This document shows positions 23,023-30,453 of a stretch of DNA of 46,517 bases, piece by piece (the first letter of the stretch is position 1; each line of letters opens with the position of its first letter). A program made the position numbers and the translations under genes. The DNA comes from Candidatus Magasanikbacteria bacterium CG_4_10_14_0_2_um_filter_33_14 (GTDB taxonomy: Bacteria > Patescibacteriota > Patescibacteriia > Magasanikbacterales > UBA922): the NCBI GenBank assembly GCA_002793035.1, contig PFPL01000030.1, positions 1 to 46,517 on the forward strand. The letters run 5' to 3'. The notes under the pieces are model-generated. The model did no database searches, was not told where the DNA came from, and saw only the letters and a list, made by a program, of their open reading frames with translations.

Positions 23023-25704
23023 TTAAATTTTAACACTACTCTCTTTATCTTTAAATAAAAATATTCCTTTTATGACCTCTATGATTGTAATATTCAATAA
23101 ACCAAAGAGAAACAAAACCAACCAATAGTTCCAACCCAAAGATGTAGTCTGTAAGAGTTTTTGAAAAGGTGGAAAATACACAGCTGAAACAAGTAAAAAC
23201 CAACCAAACAGTACAGCTCCTGTCAAATATTTATTATCTACAAAACTCATTTGCCAAATATGTTTCTTCATGCTACGTACTGAATAAATATAAAGTAAAG
23301 AATCAATCCCCAAACCTACAAACATAATAGTCCTAACCACTTCAATATTTGTACCTATTTGCAAATAATACCAGAATAAAGAGAATAATACCAGGTTAGA
23401 AACAATACCAATTGTCGCTATCATAGTCGTCATTTCCTTGTCTATAATAAAAGCATTCTTAGCACGAGGTTTATCCTTCATAATATCATCAGTTTCTTTA
23501 TCAAAAGCTAAAGCCATATTGGGAAAAGAACCTTCTATCAGATTAACCCAAAGAATTTGGGTTGGCAAGAGTGCTAAAGGTAAACCTAATAAAATACTTC
23601 CACCTATCAATATCATCTCAGTGAAACTGCCAGACAAAAGATACAAAATCACTTTTTTAATATTTTTGTAAATATGGCGACCTTCTTCGACAGCTTCTAC
23701 AATAGTAGAAAAATTGTCATCTGTCAAAACTAAATCAGCAATATCCTTGGAAACATCAGTCCCAGAACCAAGAGCTATCCCTATGTTAGCACCCTTTAAT
23801 GCTGGAGCATCATTGACGCCGTCCCCTGTCATAGCAACGACTTCACCCTTTCTCTGTAACACTTCTACGATTCTAATTTTATGTTTTGGATCAACTCGTG
23901 CAAAAATAAATAAATTGTCAATTCTTCTACTCAATTCTTCATCTGAAATTTTTTCTAATTCTTGTCCCGTAATAATATTTTCTTTTTTAGAAGCTATACC
24001 TAATTCTTTAGCAATGAACTGCGCGGTTTTGGGATTATCTCCTGTAATCATTATCGTCTTGATACCAGCTTCTCGTGCGAGCAAAATAGTTTCTTTGGCT
24101 TCCACACGCAAAGGGTCAGACAAAGCAATCAAACCCAAAAATACAAAATCATTTACATCTTTTTTTCCAATAGTTTTTGTTTTTTTATCTACTTCTTTAT
24201 AAGCCAAAGCCAATACTCTTAGACCTTTTTCTGTCAAAATATTTTCTTGTTTTATAAACCATTCCTTCATTTTCTTATCTAGCTTTTTTATTTTTCCTTT
24301 TTCATAATAAAATTTGGCTTTATCAAAAACACTCTCAAAAGAGCCTTTGATATACAAATCATTGCTTGAAGTATTTTCATGCAAAGTAAGCATGAATTTG
24401 TTTTTACTATCAAAAGGAATCTCAGCCACACGTCTTAATTCATTTTCTAATATTTGTTTATCAAGTCCAAATTTTTTGCCAAAATAAACAAAAGCAGAAT
24501 CTGTGGTATCTCCGACGAAATTCCAGTCTTTTTCTTTAGCTTCTCCATTTTCCAAAAATGAATCATTGCAAAGTACACCTACTTGCAAAATCATTTTTTC
24601 ATCTTGAAAATTTTTGTCAGCAAAATCCAACAATTCTATTTCATCCTGACTCAGTTCATTACTACTTGTAATCAAATTCACCAATCTCATTTTACCTTCA
24701 GTCAAGGTACCTGTTTTATCTGTACAAATGACACTGACCGAACCCAAAGTTTCGGCAGAAATTAATTTCCTGACCAAAGCACGACGTTTCAAGATATGTT
24801 GCATACCAATAGCCAAAATGACTGTAACCGAAATTACCAATCCTTCAGGAATCGCAGCGACAGCCACGGCCACAGCAGTTTCAAACATTTGTAAAAGATC
24901 ATAACTACCTGAATTCCACCAAACACCTAAAGCAAAAATTAAAATAGCTATTACCACAACCACAGCCCCAATAATTTGGCTCATTTTTTTCAACTGATTT
25001 TGTAAAGGGGTTTGAGCTTGAGTAGTATCTTTTACCAAAGTAGCAATCTTACCAATTTCAGTTTCGGCCCCAGTACTAGTCACAATCACCATAGCATTAC
25101 CATTGTTTACAGTAGTAGCACTATAAACCATGTTTGTCCTGTTAGCGAGACTTATATCTCCATCGACTTTTTTATTATTTTTGTCTACCACAGCTGATTC
25201 ACCAGTCAAAGCAGCTTCACTTACTTGTAAATCATTTGATTTTATAATCCGCCCATCAGCTTGAATTTTACTACCAGCATCCAACAACATTATGTCACCA
25301 ACAACGATTTCTTGACTTGGTACCAACATTTTTTGCCCATTACGAACTACTAGACAATTATATTTTACAAAAGAATGCAGACTATTTAGCGCTTCGTCAG
25401 CTTTGTATTCTTGAACATAGCCAATACCAACATTGACAAATACCGTCACAAATATAACTATCATATCTGTATACTCAAGCAAAGCGCCACTAATAACACC
25501 AGCTACAACCAAAATTAAAATCAATGGACTCTTCCACTGATTCATGAATATTTTTGCTTTCGTCATTTTTATCTTAGAATTTGGCAAAATATTACCACCA
25601 TTGGCTTCTAGACGCTTTGTGGTCTCGGTTGAGGATAACCCCACTTCAGACGATTGCAATTTACTAAAAACTTGTGATATACTGTCCTCGTGATATTTTT
25701 CCAT
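23023..25704 (-). CDS. P2-type cation-transporting ATPase
   Basis: 893 residues. Cation-ATPase N domain, LTGESAVV in the actuator domain, the phosphorylation motif CTDKTGTLTEGKM, and the hinge MTGDGVNDAPALK are all present. Transport-site comparison with SERCA: AIPEGL in M4 keeps the Glu (E309); SGSFTEM in M5 keeps the Glu (E771) with Ser for Asn768; M6 LWVNLIEGSFPN keeps Asn796 but has Glu for Thr799 and Gly for Asp800. Calcium-type ancestry is clear, but the ion is uncertain. The ATG at 25704 is preferred over the TTG at 25710. Confidence 0.9.
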   Translation of the reverse strand: MEKYHEDSISQVFSKLQSSEVGLSSTETTKRLEANGGNILPNSKIKMTKAKIFMNQWKSPLILILVVAGVISGALLEYTDMIVIFVTVFVNVGIGYVQEYKADEALNSLHSFVKYNCLVVRNGQKMLVPSQEIVVGDIMLLDAGSKIQADGRIIKSNDLQVSEAALTGESAVVDKNNKKVDGDISLANRTNMVYSATTVNNGNAMVIVTSTGAETEIGKIATLVKDTTQAQTPLQNQLKKMSQIIGAVVVVIAILIFALGVWWNSGSYDLLQMFETAVAVAVAAIPEGLVISVTVILAIGMQHILKRRALVRKLISAETLGSVSVICTDKTGTLTEGKMRLVNLITSSNELSQDEIELLDFADKNFQDEKMILQVGVLCNDSFLENGEAKEKDWNFVGDTTDSAFVYFGKKFGLDKQILENELRRVAEIPFDSKNKFMLTLHENTSSNDLYIKGSFESVFDKAKFYYEKGKIKKLDKKMKEWFIKQENILTEKGLRVLALAYKEVDKKTKTIGKKDVNDFVFLGLIALSDPLRVEAKETILLAREAGIKTIMITGDNPKTAQFIAKELGIASKKENIITGQELEKISDEELSRRIDNLFIFARVDPKHKIRIVEVLQRKGEVVAMTGDGVNDAPALKGANIGIALGSGTDVSKDIADLVLTDDNFSTIVEAVEEGRHIYKNIKKVILYLLSGSFTEMILIGGSILLGLPLALLPTQILWVNLIEGSFPNMALAFDKETDDIMKDKPRAKNAFIIDKEMTTMIATIGIVSNLVLFSLFWYYLQIGTNIEVVRTIMFVGLGIDSLLYIYSVRSMKKHIWQMSFVDNKYLTGAVLFGWFLLVSAVYFPPFQKLLQTTSLGWNYWLVLFLFGLLNITIIEVIKGIFLFKDKESSVKI

Positions 25705-25737
25705 AAACAATTAAAGTCTTGACTTTTTTATAGAATT

Positions 25738-25766
25738 ATTATATCATATAAAACGTAATTTTTGAA
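25738..25766 (-). promoter_or_regulatory. Promoter of the P-type ATPase gene
   Basis: Minus strand: TTCAAA (25761-25766), 17 nt ending in TGA (extended -10), TATAAT (25738-25743). Confidence 0.7.
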
Positions 25767-25833
25767 CTAAATAATACAATGTAAAATTGACTCCGTATAT
25801 TACGTAGCAAGCGATATTTAAATAGATTGGCTT

Positions 25834-25866
25834 GCCGCGTAATAGCCGAAGGCTATTTTACGCGGT
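25834..25866. repeat. Long hairpin abutting the tRNA-Lys 5' end
   Basis: CCGCGTAA-TAGCC / GGCTA-TT-TTACGCGG with a GAA loop. The right arm ends at the first bases of the tRNA. A competing pairing uses GCAAGC (about 25810) and GCTTGC (about 25829). It could guide 5' processing or be a dispersed palindrome. Confidence 0.7.
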
Positions 25867-25936
25867 CCGGTAGCTCAGCTGGTAGAGCAGTAGCCTTTTA
25901 AGCTAACGGTCGTGGGTTCGAGCCCCACCCGGATCA
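25864..25936 (+). tRNA. tRNA-Lys (anticodon TTT)
   Basis: 73 nt. Acceptor GGTCCGG pairs with CCGGATC (one G-T), D arm GCTC/GAGC with AGCTGGTA, anticodon loop CTTTTAA with TTT at 34-36, T arm GTGGG-TTCGAGC-CCCAC, discriminator A. The anticodon stem has one mismatch at 27-43. CCA is not encoded (CACAAA follows). A terminator follows directly. Charged by lysyl-tRNA synthetase, not in this window. Confidence 0.95.
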
Positions 25937-25953
25937 CAAAAAGAAACATCCTT
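25934..25953 (+). repeat. 20-bp direct repeat, left copy (tRNA-Lys 3' end)
   Basis: A 20-nt sequence beginning at the last three bases of the tRNA and running into its terminator is repeated exactly at 26767-26786. The 813 bp between the copies contain the acidic 148-aa gene. Confidence 0.8.
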
Positions 25954-25972
25954 GTCAAAAGGATGTTTTTTT
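25944..25972 (+). terminator. Terminator of tRNA-Lys
   Basis: ACATCCTT / AAGGATGT hairpin with a short loop, then seven T. Confidence 0.85.
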
Positions 25973-26027
25973 ATGTCTACTAATTGTCTAAATGTGGTTT
26001 TCCATTTCTATTTTACCAAAAAATGAC

Positions 26028-26059
26028 TATTGACAAATAATAGCTCATATTATAATCTT
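26028..26059 (+). promoter_or_regulatory. Promoter of the 148-aa acidic protein
   Basis: TTGACA followed, 15 nt later, by TATAAT. The spacer is short of the ideal 17, so strength is uncertain, but both boxes match the consensus exactly. Confidence 0.65.
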
Positions 26060-26132
26060 TTTTTATGTAGAAACTAAAAAAGGTGGAGTTCCATTCAACT
26101 TGGTAATTCTGTAGACAGAGAGAGGATCAAAA

Positions 26133-26579
26133 ATGTCCAAAGACAACCAGGACGATGGTGCCTCCTACACCATCGACTTCGAAACAGAGGGTGATGAAGG
26201 TAGAGTAGTCGCCTTTGTGAAGTCGCCCAAGTGCCGAAACAAAGCAGAGGTACTTCGAGAGTTCTATCCTCTGATAGAACAATCGGTCATCACGCTGGAA
26301 GACTTTGTGTCGTTCGCAAGCAAGGTTCGTGCATCGTCTCTGAGCGATGAAGGACTAGCCCCAAAGCTCGACATCTACCATTCCAAGAGTGAAGGTGGGA
26401 TTTCGACCTGGGCAGGCGCGGAGTTCTTCAATTCGTTCGAGATGCTCAAGGCGACACTCCACCGGATGGTGGAGCACTCCATCATAACATCAGAAGAGTC
26501 TTCCGATGCTGAGAAGCAAGCTCGCATCGAGGCTACCCAGATGTACGAGCAGCAGACCTCCGAGGACGACGAGGACTGA
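26133..26579 (+). CDS. Hypothetical acidic 148-aa protein
   Basis: 148 residues, highly acidic, with an Asp/Glu-rich tail (EQQTSEDDED). No signal peptide or membrane helix. A central region (SPKCRNKAEVLREFYPLIEQ) and an Ile/Glu helix region are all I can describe; no family is recognised. AGAGAGGAT upstream of the ATG is a good ribosome binding site, and the gene has its own promoter and structured 3' UTR. Codon use is much richer in G and C than its neighbours. It lies inside a segment flanked by 20-bp direct repeats at tRNA-Lys, suggestive of insertion. Confidence 0.7.
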   Translation: MSKDNQDDGASYTIDFETEGDEGRVVAFVKSPKCRNKAEVLREFYPLIEQSVITLEDFVSFASKVRASSLSDEGLAPKLDIYHSKSEGGISTWAGAEFFNSFEMLKATLHRMVEHSIITSEESSDAEKQARIEATQMYEQQTSEDDED

Positions 26580-26596
26580 GAGATCCAACAACAAGA

Positions 26597-26692
26597 ACCA
26601 CCATTGTATGGCGGAAAGGAGGTGCAGGACGAATGTTTTCAACAACATTCGTCCAGACCAAAAAACAACTCATCAGAATGGGTTGTTTTTTT
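26597..26692 (+). promoter_or_regulatory. Structured 3' UTR with an exposed AAAGGAGGTG between hairpins
   Basis: Downstream of the acidic gene: a CCACCAT/ATGGCGG hairpin, then single-stranded AAAGGAGGTG (26615-26624), then an 11-bp hairpin (26627-26637 with 26644-26654), then a terminator. A frame starting at ATG 26633 would run through both hairpins and gives a low-complexity peptide, so it is not called. It parallels the sequence at 22297-22309. Confidence 0.6.
26661..26692 (+). terminator. Terminator of the acidic-protein transcript
   Basis: AACAACTCAT / ATGGGTTGTT with a CAGA loop (one G-T wobble) and a run of seven T. Confidence 0.85.
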
Positions 26693-26766
26693 ATACAAAA
26701 CTCAAATCCTCCAAATCCACCCCTAACAACACCTCCAAAAAAGTTTTCCACGTATCCCGTTCCGCT

Positions 26767-26802
26767 TCACAAAAAGAAACATCCTTCGAAAAAGGATGTT
26801 TT
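26767..26802 (+). repeat. 20-bp direct repeat, right copy, with duplicated terminator hairpin
   Basis: Exact repeat of 25934-25953 (26767-26786) followed by AAAAAGGATGTTTTTAT, so the whole tRNA-Lys terminator is duplicated with a slightly different loop. The sequence upstream is not a tRNA copy. Confidence 0.8.
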
Positions 26803-26811
26803 TATTTAAAC

Positions 26812-26840
26812 AAAAGCAATCCATATTATGAATTGCTTTT
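26812..26840 (-). terminator. Probable terminator of the kinase gene
   Basis: AAAAGCAAT / ATTGCTTTT inverted repeat beyond the minus-strand kinase gene; a second hairpin GCCCGAG / CTCGGGC (about 26847-26870) abuts the stop codon. Confidence 0.6.
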
Positions 26841-26872
26841 GTGTTTGCCCGAGTCTTCCTGCCTCGGGCGAG

Positions 26873-27658
26873 TCAATATATTTTTGGATATGGTTCGAGA
26901 CGCTTCAGACAGCTCATGACATCTTTGGGACGTCTATTAGAATCTGCCATAAGCAAATCGTCGACGAGTCGACGAATACCCACCGGCAGATCTCTATCCC
27001 ATCTGGGATGTGCTGAAATCTGACGTATAGTAATTAAATCCGTATGGTCTTCAATCCAATGCCAGGGCCTGTTACCCGTTAGTAGCTCATAGAACAGCAA
27101 ACCAGCCGAATAAAGATCAGACCGAGGTGTTGCCCCACTTGCATCCAAACAAAATTCGGGAGAACTGTATTCAGGAGTACCTGCAAACATCTCTCCCTGA
27201 GGAGACAAATTCGGATCGATCAACTTCACCTGGAAGTTGTCGTCTACCTGCTCCACCAAGACATTACTAGGTTTCACATCGAGATGTGCGAGGCCACGCT
27301 TGTGATACTCCCAAAGAGCTTTGAAGACTCCTGTCATGACTTGTGGAACGAAGTACGGAGACTTCTTGTCCCCTCCCTTGTATTGAGACAGTGGCCTACC
27401 AAACTTCTCCATGGCATAATAAATACCACCACCCAACACAGTGACTAAGTGCGGGTGTTCAGGCAGAGAAGCAAGAAGAACAAACTCCTTTTTGAGTATT
27501 TCTTGAAGCTCTTCCTGTGTAGTATACTTATCAGCCTGAGAAATCATCTTGACCACACAGACCTGTCCTGTAGACAAATCCATGGCCTCATACACTTTAC
27601 CAAATCCACCCTCACCAAGAAGGCGGATGAGCTCGTATCTTTCATCGAGCACAAACAT
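26873..27658 (-). CDS. Ser/Thr protein kinase (PknB/Hanks-type) with unusual motifs
   Basis: 261 residues, a bare kinase domain without a membrane segment or sensor. Visible: glycine loop GEGGFGKVYEA, ATP-anchoring Lys in CVVKMIS, HLDVKPSNVLV (catalytic Asp; Leu replaces the usual Arg of HRD), LIDPNLSP (DPN replacing DFG, metal-binding Asp kept), TPEYSSPE (APE region) and SDLYSAGLLFYELLTG. Catalysis is plausible. Start ATG with AGGAG 6 nt upstream; own promoter; G+C-richer codon use than neighbours, like the adjacent acidic gene. Substrate unknown. Confidence 0.9.
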   Translation of the reverse strand: MFVLDERYELIRLLGEGGFGKVYEAMDLSTGQVCVVKMISQADKYTTQEELQEILKKEFVLLASLPEHPHLVTVLGGGIYYAMEKFGRPLSQYKGGDKKSPYFVPQVMTGVFKALWEYHKRGLAHLDVKPSNVLVEQVDDNFQVKLIDPNLSPQGEMFAGTPEYSSPEFCLDASGATPRSDLYSAGLLFYELLTGNRPWHWIEDHTDLITIRQISAHPRWDRDLPVGIRRLVDDLLMADSNRRPKDVMSCLKRLEPYPKIY

Positions 27659-27977
27659 CGACGTCTCCTGATTAGGGTTATTTGACTATGCAAAGACACT
27701 AGCACAAAAAAGTCATTTTGTCAATATAAAAACAACTCCAAATTAGAGTTGTTTTTTGTGAGTACTTAAAAATTTTTAATTAAAAAAACACACCAATGTT
27801 CAGTCAGTGTGTTTTTTATACCAATGAATTCTGACTTGTCGGGACAAGATACGTAATTTTAAATTATAATACTTAAATATTTTTACCAAGTCCCAACGTT
27901 TAGTGTCAGAAAGAATGAATAAAAAGGTTTTCTTTTAATTTTGTAACAAGTAAGAGCAGTCAGGCTAAACTTACTTG
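27659..27977. other. Gene-free interval: kinase promoter, stacked hairpins, no ORF
   Basis: 319 bp holding the kinase promoter, terminator-like hairpins at 27729-27757 (AAAACAACTC arms) and 27783-27817 (ACACAC arms with T-run), a CTTGTC/GACAAG palindrome near 27834, and a 10-bp inverted repeat near 27946-27979 (AACAAGTAAG arms) overlapping the end of the next gene. Otherwise I see nothing. Confidence 0.65.
27696..27724 (-). promoter_or_regulatory. Promoter of the kinase gene
   Basis: Minus strand: TTGACA (27719-27724), 17 nt, TAGTGT (27696-27701), predicted start about 30 bp before the kinase ATG. Confidence 0.75.
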
Positions 27978-28643
27978 TTAATTTTGTGTTTGTGTTGATG
28001 TATTGTTTCTATTACCTCTCATCATTTTACCTTGACGTTGTCCCATTTCTGGTCGTTCTAGACCAAGTTCTTCACGTATAGCTTCAGCACCATCTCTATC
28101 CCCTGATTGCATAAGATTGTGCATTTCTAATAATTTTGAAAAGTTAGCTTCATTTATTTTTGTAAGCATCTCGTCGCCCATTGGGGTTTTAACTACAGCA
28201 TCTTTCCAAGCGCTAAAATCTTTGTTTTCAATCGCTGTTCTTACAGCTTCATTTTGTCCTTTGTTAAAATGACCTCTACCCATAACGCCATTTTGTGGAC
28301 CTACTTGAGGAAGACCTAGTTCGACTCTGATAGCCTCGGCTCCTGTTTTATCACCAGACATGAACAATTTTTGCATTTCGATAAACTTGGAAAAATTACT
28401 TTCGTTAATTACTTCCAAAAGTTTAGCACTTCCAGGATTCTTAGACATCAGATCTTTCCAAGTCTGAAAATCCTTAGTATCAAGAAGCTGTTGCATTTCG
28501 GTATGTCTATCTTGGTTAAAATTTCTTCCAGTCATGCTTGTGTTTTGACCAGAAGGGCCTGCATAGGCATTGGCAGCAGCCGAGCCTATCAGAGCCAGAC
28601 CCAAAGCTGAAATACCAGCGATAGTTAATGTTTTCTTTTTCAT
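27978..28643 (-). CDS. Secreted protein with two copies of a helical repeat domain
   Basis: 221 residues with a clear signal peptide (KKKTLTIAGISALGLALIGSAAANAYA). Two related blocks of about 70 residues follow, each with a DF-x-x-WKD motif, a NESNFSK or NEANFSK motif, and a closing GDKTGAEAIRVELGLP or GDRDGAEAIREELGLE. The tail is Met/Arg/Gln-rich (MGQRQGKMMRGNRNN). The family is not recognised by name; similar small repeat proteins are common in CPR genomes. Probably periplasmic or surface-associated. Located downstream of the ECF sigma and membrane-protein genes, so it could be their target (inference). Confidence 0.72.
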   Translation of the reverse strand: MKKKTLTIAGISALGLALIGSAAANAYAGPSGQNTSMTGRNFNQDRHTEMQQLLDTKDFQTWKDLMSKNPGSAKLLEVINESNFSKFIEMQKLFMSGDKTGAEAIRVELGLPQVGPQNGVMGRGHFNKGQNEAVRTAIENKDFSAWKDAVVKTPMGDEMLTKINEANFSKLLEMHNLMQSGDRDGAEAIREELGLERPEMGQRQGKMMRGNRNNTSTQTQN

Positions 28644-28678
28644 ATACTATATTTGATTTAGTCCTAACAAATAAGGAC

Positions 28679-28724
28679 GAGAAGATTTTTACAAACTAGT
28701 GTAAATACTAGTTTGTAACTTCTC
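28679..28724. terminator. Strong two-step hairpin between the membrane-protein and repeat-protein genes
   Basis: Perfect 10-bp inner stem (ACAAACTAGT arms, 28691-28700 with 28707-28716) inside an outer GAGAAG/CTTCTC stem. It lies 60 bp beyond the minus-strand 267-aa gene and could end that transcript or regulate the secreted-protein gene. A smaller GTCCT/AGGAC hairpin follows at about 28661-28678. Confidence 0.6.
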
Positions 28725-28785
28725 TTTTGACATCAACTTATTTAGTTTCGTTGATGATTATAAATTGTGTAGGTGATATCTCCTA

Positions 28786-29589
28786 TCAATTAATAATACG
28801 CAACTGTGGAATGTTTTCTTTCATTTGTGGTCTGTGTATGAGAACACAGTCATCATCACCATCGTCTGACATATCACAATGCTCTAAAGGCTCTGCAAAA
28901 AATGGTTTTATCATTTCAGCCTCTATTTTATCTTCTGAAATAATTTTACCAATTACACGAATACGTTGAGAAAAATTTAAGTTTACAAAAGGAGGAATAC
29001 GGGTATGAGAAATATCTACAAACCAAACTTTTTCTACAGGATCAAGAAGTTGCAATTCGTTATTATTCAAATCTACGAAAATTATCTGACCAGCAACAAA
29101 CCCTTGTTCAGGCCTATTCCACATTTCTTGTCTCTTTTGTACCAAATTACCATAAAAAACTATATTATTGTTGAAAAACAAACCCTCTATCTGACTACCA
29201 GCCCCAAAGAAATAAGCAGCACTACCCAAAAACAATGATATAGAAAAATAAGCCAAGATAATCACTGAAAATCTGCGACGATAAGCAAACTTCATGTGAC
29301 GAAAATTGTAATAAGCCAAGAATATAAATAAAAGAGAAAGCAAAACCCAAAAGTAAGGTATCGCAAGTAATGTAAAGTTTAATTTTGAGAAACCAGCTCT
29401 ACTATACAATTCCCAATCCTCGTTCTTTAGATAAAAAATAAGTACCGAAAAAGCAAGAGAACCAAAGACTACCATGAAAAAAGCCAACACAGCCCAAAAA
29501 TAATTTTTTAAGGCAACCTTAAATCTAGAAGTAGGAATAATATGCTTCTCTTTTATGGTCTGTAATATTTTGTCGCTTATTTCTGTCAT
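28786..29589 (-). CDS. Multi-pass membrane protein, candidate anti-sigma factor
   Basis: 267 residues. An N-terminal cytoplasmic segment (MTEISDKILQTIKEKHIIPTSRFK) is followed by three or four membrane helices (about residues 33-55, 72-95, 105-128) and a C-terminal domain of about 130 residues, probably extracytoplasmic. The gene follows the ECF sigma factor after 92 bp on the same strand. That pairing and topology suggest an anti-sigma or signalling partner, but I see no zinc anti-sigma HxxxCxxC motif, so this is inference only. Confidence 0.6.
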   Translation of the reverse strand: MTEISDKILQTIKEKHIIPTSRFKVALKNYFWAVLAFFMVVFGSLAFSVLIFYLKNEDWELYSRAGFSKLNFTLLAIPYFWVLLSLLFIFLAYYNFRHMKFAYRRRFSVIILAYFSISLFLGSAAYFFGAGSQIEGLFFNNNIVFYGNLVQKRQEMWNRPEQGFVAGQIIFVDLNNNELQLLDPVEKVWFVDISHTRIPPFVNLNFSQRIRVIGKIISEDKIEAEMIKPFFAEPLEHCDMSDDGDDDCVLIHRPQMKENIPQLRIIN

Positions 29590-29597
29590 AGTGTACT

Positions 29598-29639
29598 GTC
29601 ATCCTGAGCCGGCGAAAGCACGGCGTGAGGATCTTTCTT
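29598..29639 (+). repeat. Dispersed GTCATCCTGAG element, copy 3
   Basis: GTCATCCTGAG, a core with CCG...CGG, then GAGGATCTTTCTT, in the spacer between the ECF sigma gene and the membrane-protein gene. Same flanks as copies at 692 and 1982. Confidence 0.75.
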
Positions 29640-29681
29640 AAAAATTACTTTTTTATTTAACGAATCTTTAACATACAAATC

Positions 29682-30284
29682 TTACTGCTTTTTCTTCTCT
29701 GCATCTTTTTCTATTTTCTCATGAATATCTCGAAACTTTTTCTTAGCTCTATTGACCAGAGTTCCCACAGTTCCGACTGGCTTTTTCAAAATATCTGATA
29801 TCTCATTATAATCTTTTTCTTCCAAAAATTTCAAGACCAATACTTCCCTATACTTTTTGTCCATTTGTGAAAGTATAACTTTTATTTCATCTTTCAACAA
29901 TTTTTTATCGAAACTATCGTCAGTTGCAATACTATCTACTAGTCTAACCAAATCATTTTCCTCAAAATATTGCACAGGTCTCACCTTCTTTTTTCTAAAT
30001 TCACTAATAGTCTGGTTATGTACTATACGATAAGCCCAGGAAGAAAATTTCAATCTAGTATCAAAACTATTGAGTTTTAGGAACATACTAACAAATGCGT
30101 CTTGCAACACATCTTCAGCGTCCTCTAATTTTACACCGGATATACGAATAATATAAGAAATCAACCTTCTCTCGTATCTTTGGACAAGATAAGAAAAATA
30201 TTCTTGATTATCTAGACTCAAAGATACTAGTTCGTTATCGGTTTTTTCATTTATTGACTCATCTGAGAGCATCATAAGACTCAT
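29682..30284 (-). CDS. ECF (group 4) sigma factor
   Basis: 200 residues. Region 2 is visible as EDAEDVLQDAFVSMFLKL and FSSWAYRIVHNQTISEFRKKK; region 4 as KYREVLVLKFLEEKDYNEIS followed by KPVGTVGTLVNRAKKKF. There is no region 3, so it is of RpoE type. It directs RNA polymerase to a specialised regulon. It likely forms an operon with the membrane protein downstream. The region upstream holds AAAGT mini-repeats. No Shine-Dalgarno is evident. Confidence 0.92.
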   Translation of the reverse strand: MSLMMLSDESINEKTDNELVSLSLDNQEYFSYLVQRYERRLISYIIRISGVKLEDAEDVLQDAFVSMFLKLNSFDTRLKFSSWAYRIVHNQTISEFRKKKVRPVQYFEENDLVRLVDSIATDDSFDKKLLKDEIKVILSQMDKKYREVLVLKFLEEKDYNEISDILKKPVGTVGTLVNRAKKKFRDIHEKIEKDAEKKKQ

Positions 30285-30333
30285 TTGGTTTACTACTATT
30301 ACGTCTATTATGCCTTTTTTCTTTCAAAAACAG

Positions 30334-30410
30334 TCAAAAGTTCATAAAGTCCTTAAAGTCAAAAAGTCTGGACTTTTGACTTTATAGACATTATAGACTT
30401 TATAAACTAT
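30334..30410 (+). repeat. AAAGTC-type mini-repeat cluster with an inverted pair
   Basis: Units such as TTCATAAAGTCC, TTAAAGTC and AAAAAGTC, then a mirror-image run GACTTTTGACTTTATAGAC; a hairpin AGTCAAAA..AGTC / GACT..TTTGACT sits near 30357-30383. It fills the divergent spacer between the ECF sigma and Nudix genes and contains TTGACT and TATAAT-like strings. Confidence 0.65.
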
Positions 30411-30453
30411 AATGCTTATAAGGCATTACTAATCATATCTAAAAAATACATTT

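Noticed and set aside
23714-24202. 162-aa plus-strand ORF opposite the P-type ATPase
   Set aside because: Antisense shadow of conserved ATPase motifs with no RBS or promoter.
26506-26919. 137-aa plus-strand ORF (and 26533-26751 minus)
   Set aside because: It overlaps the acidic-protein gene in another frame and crosses two hairpins and terminators; composition is low-complexity.
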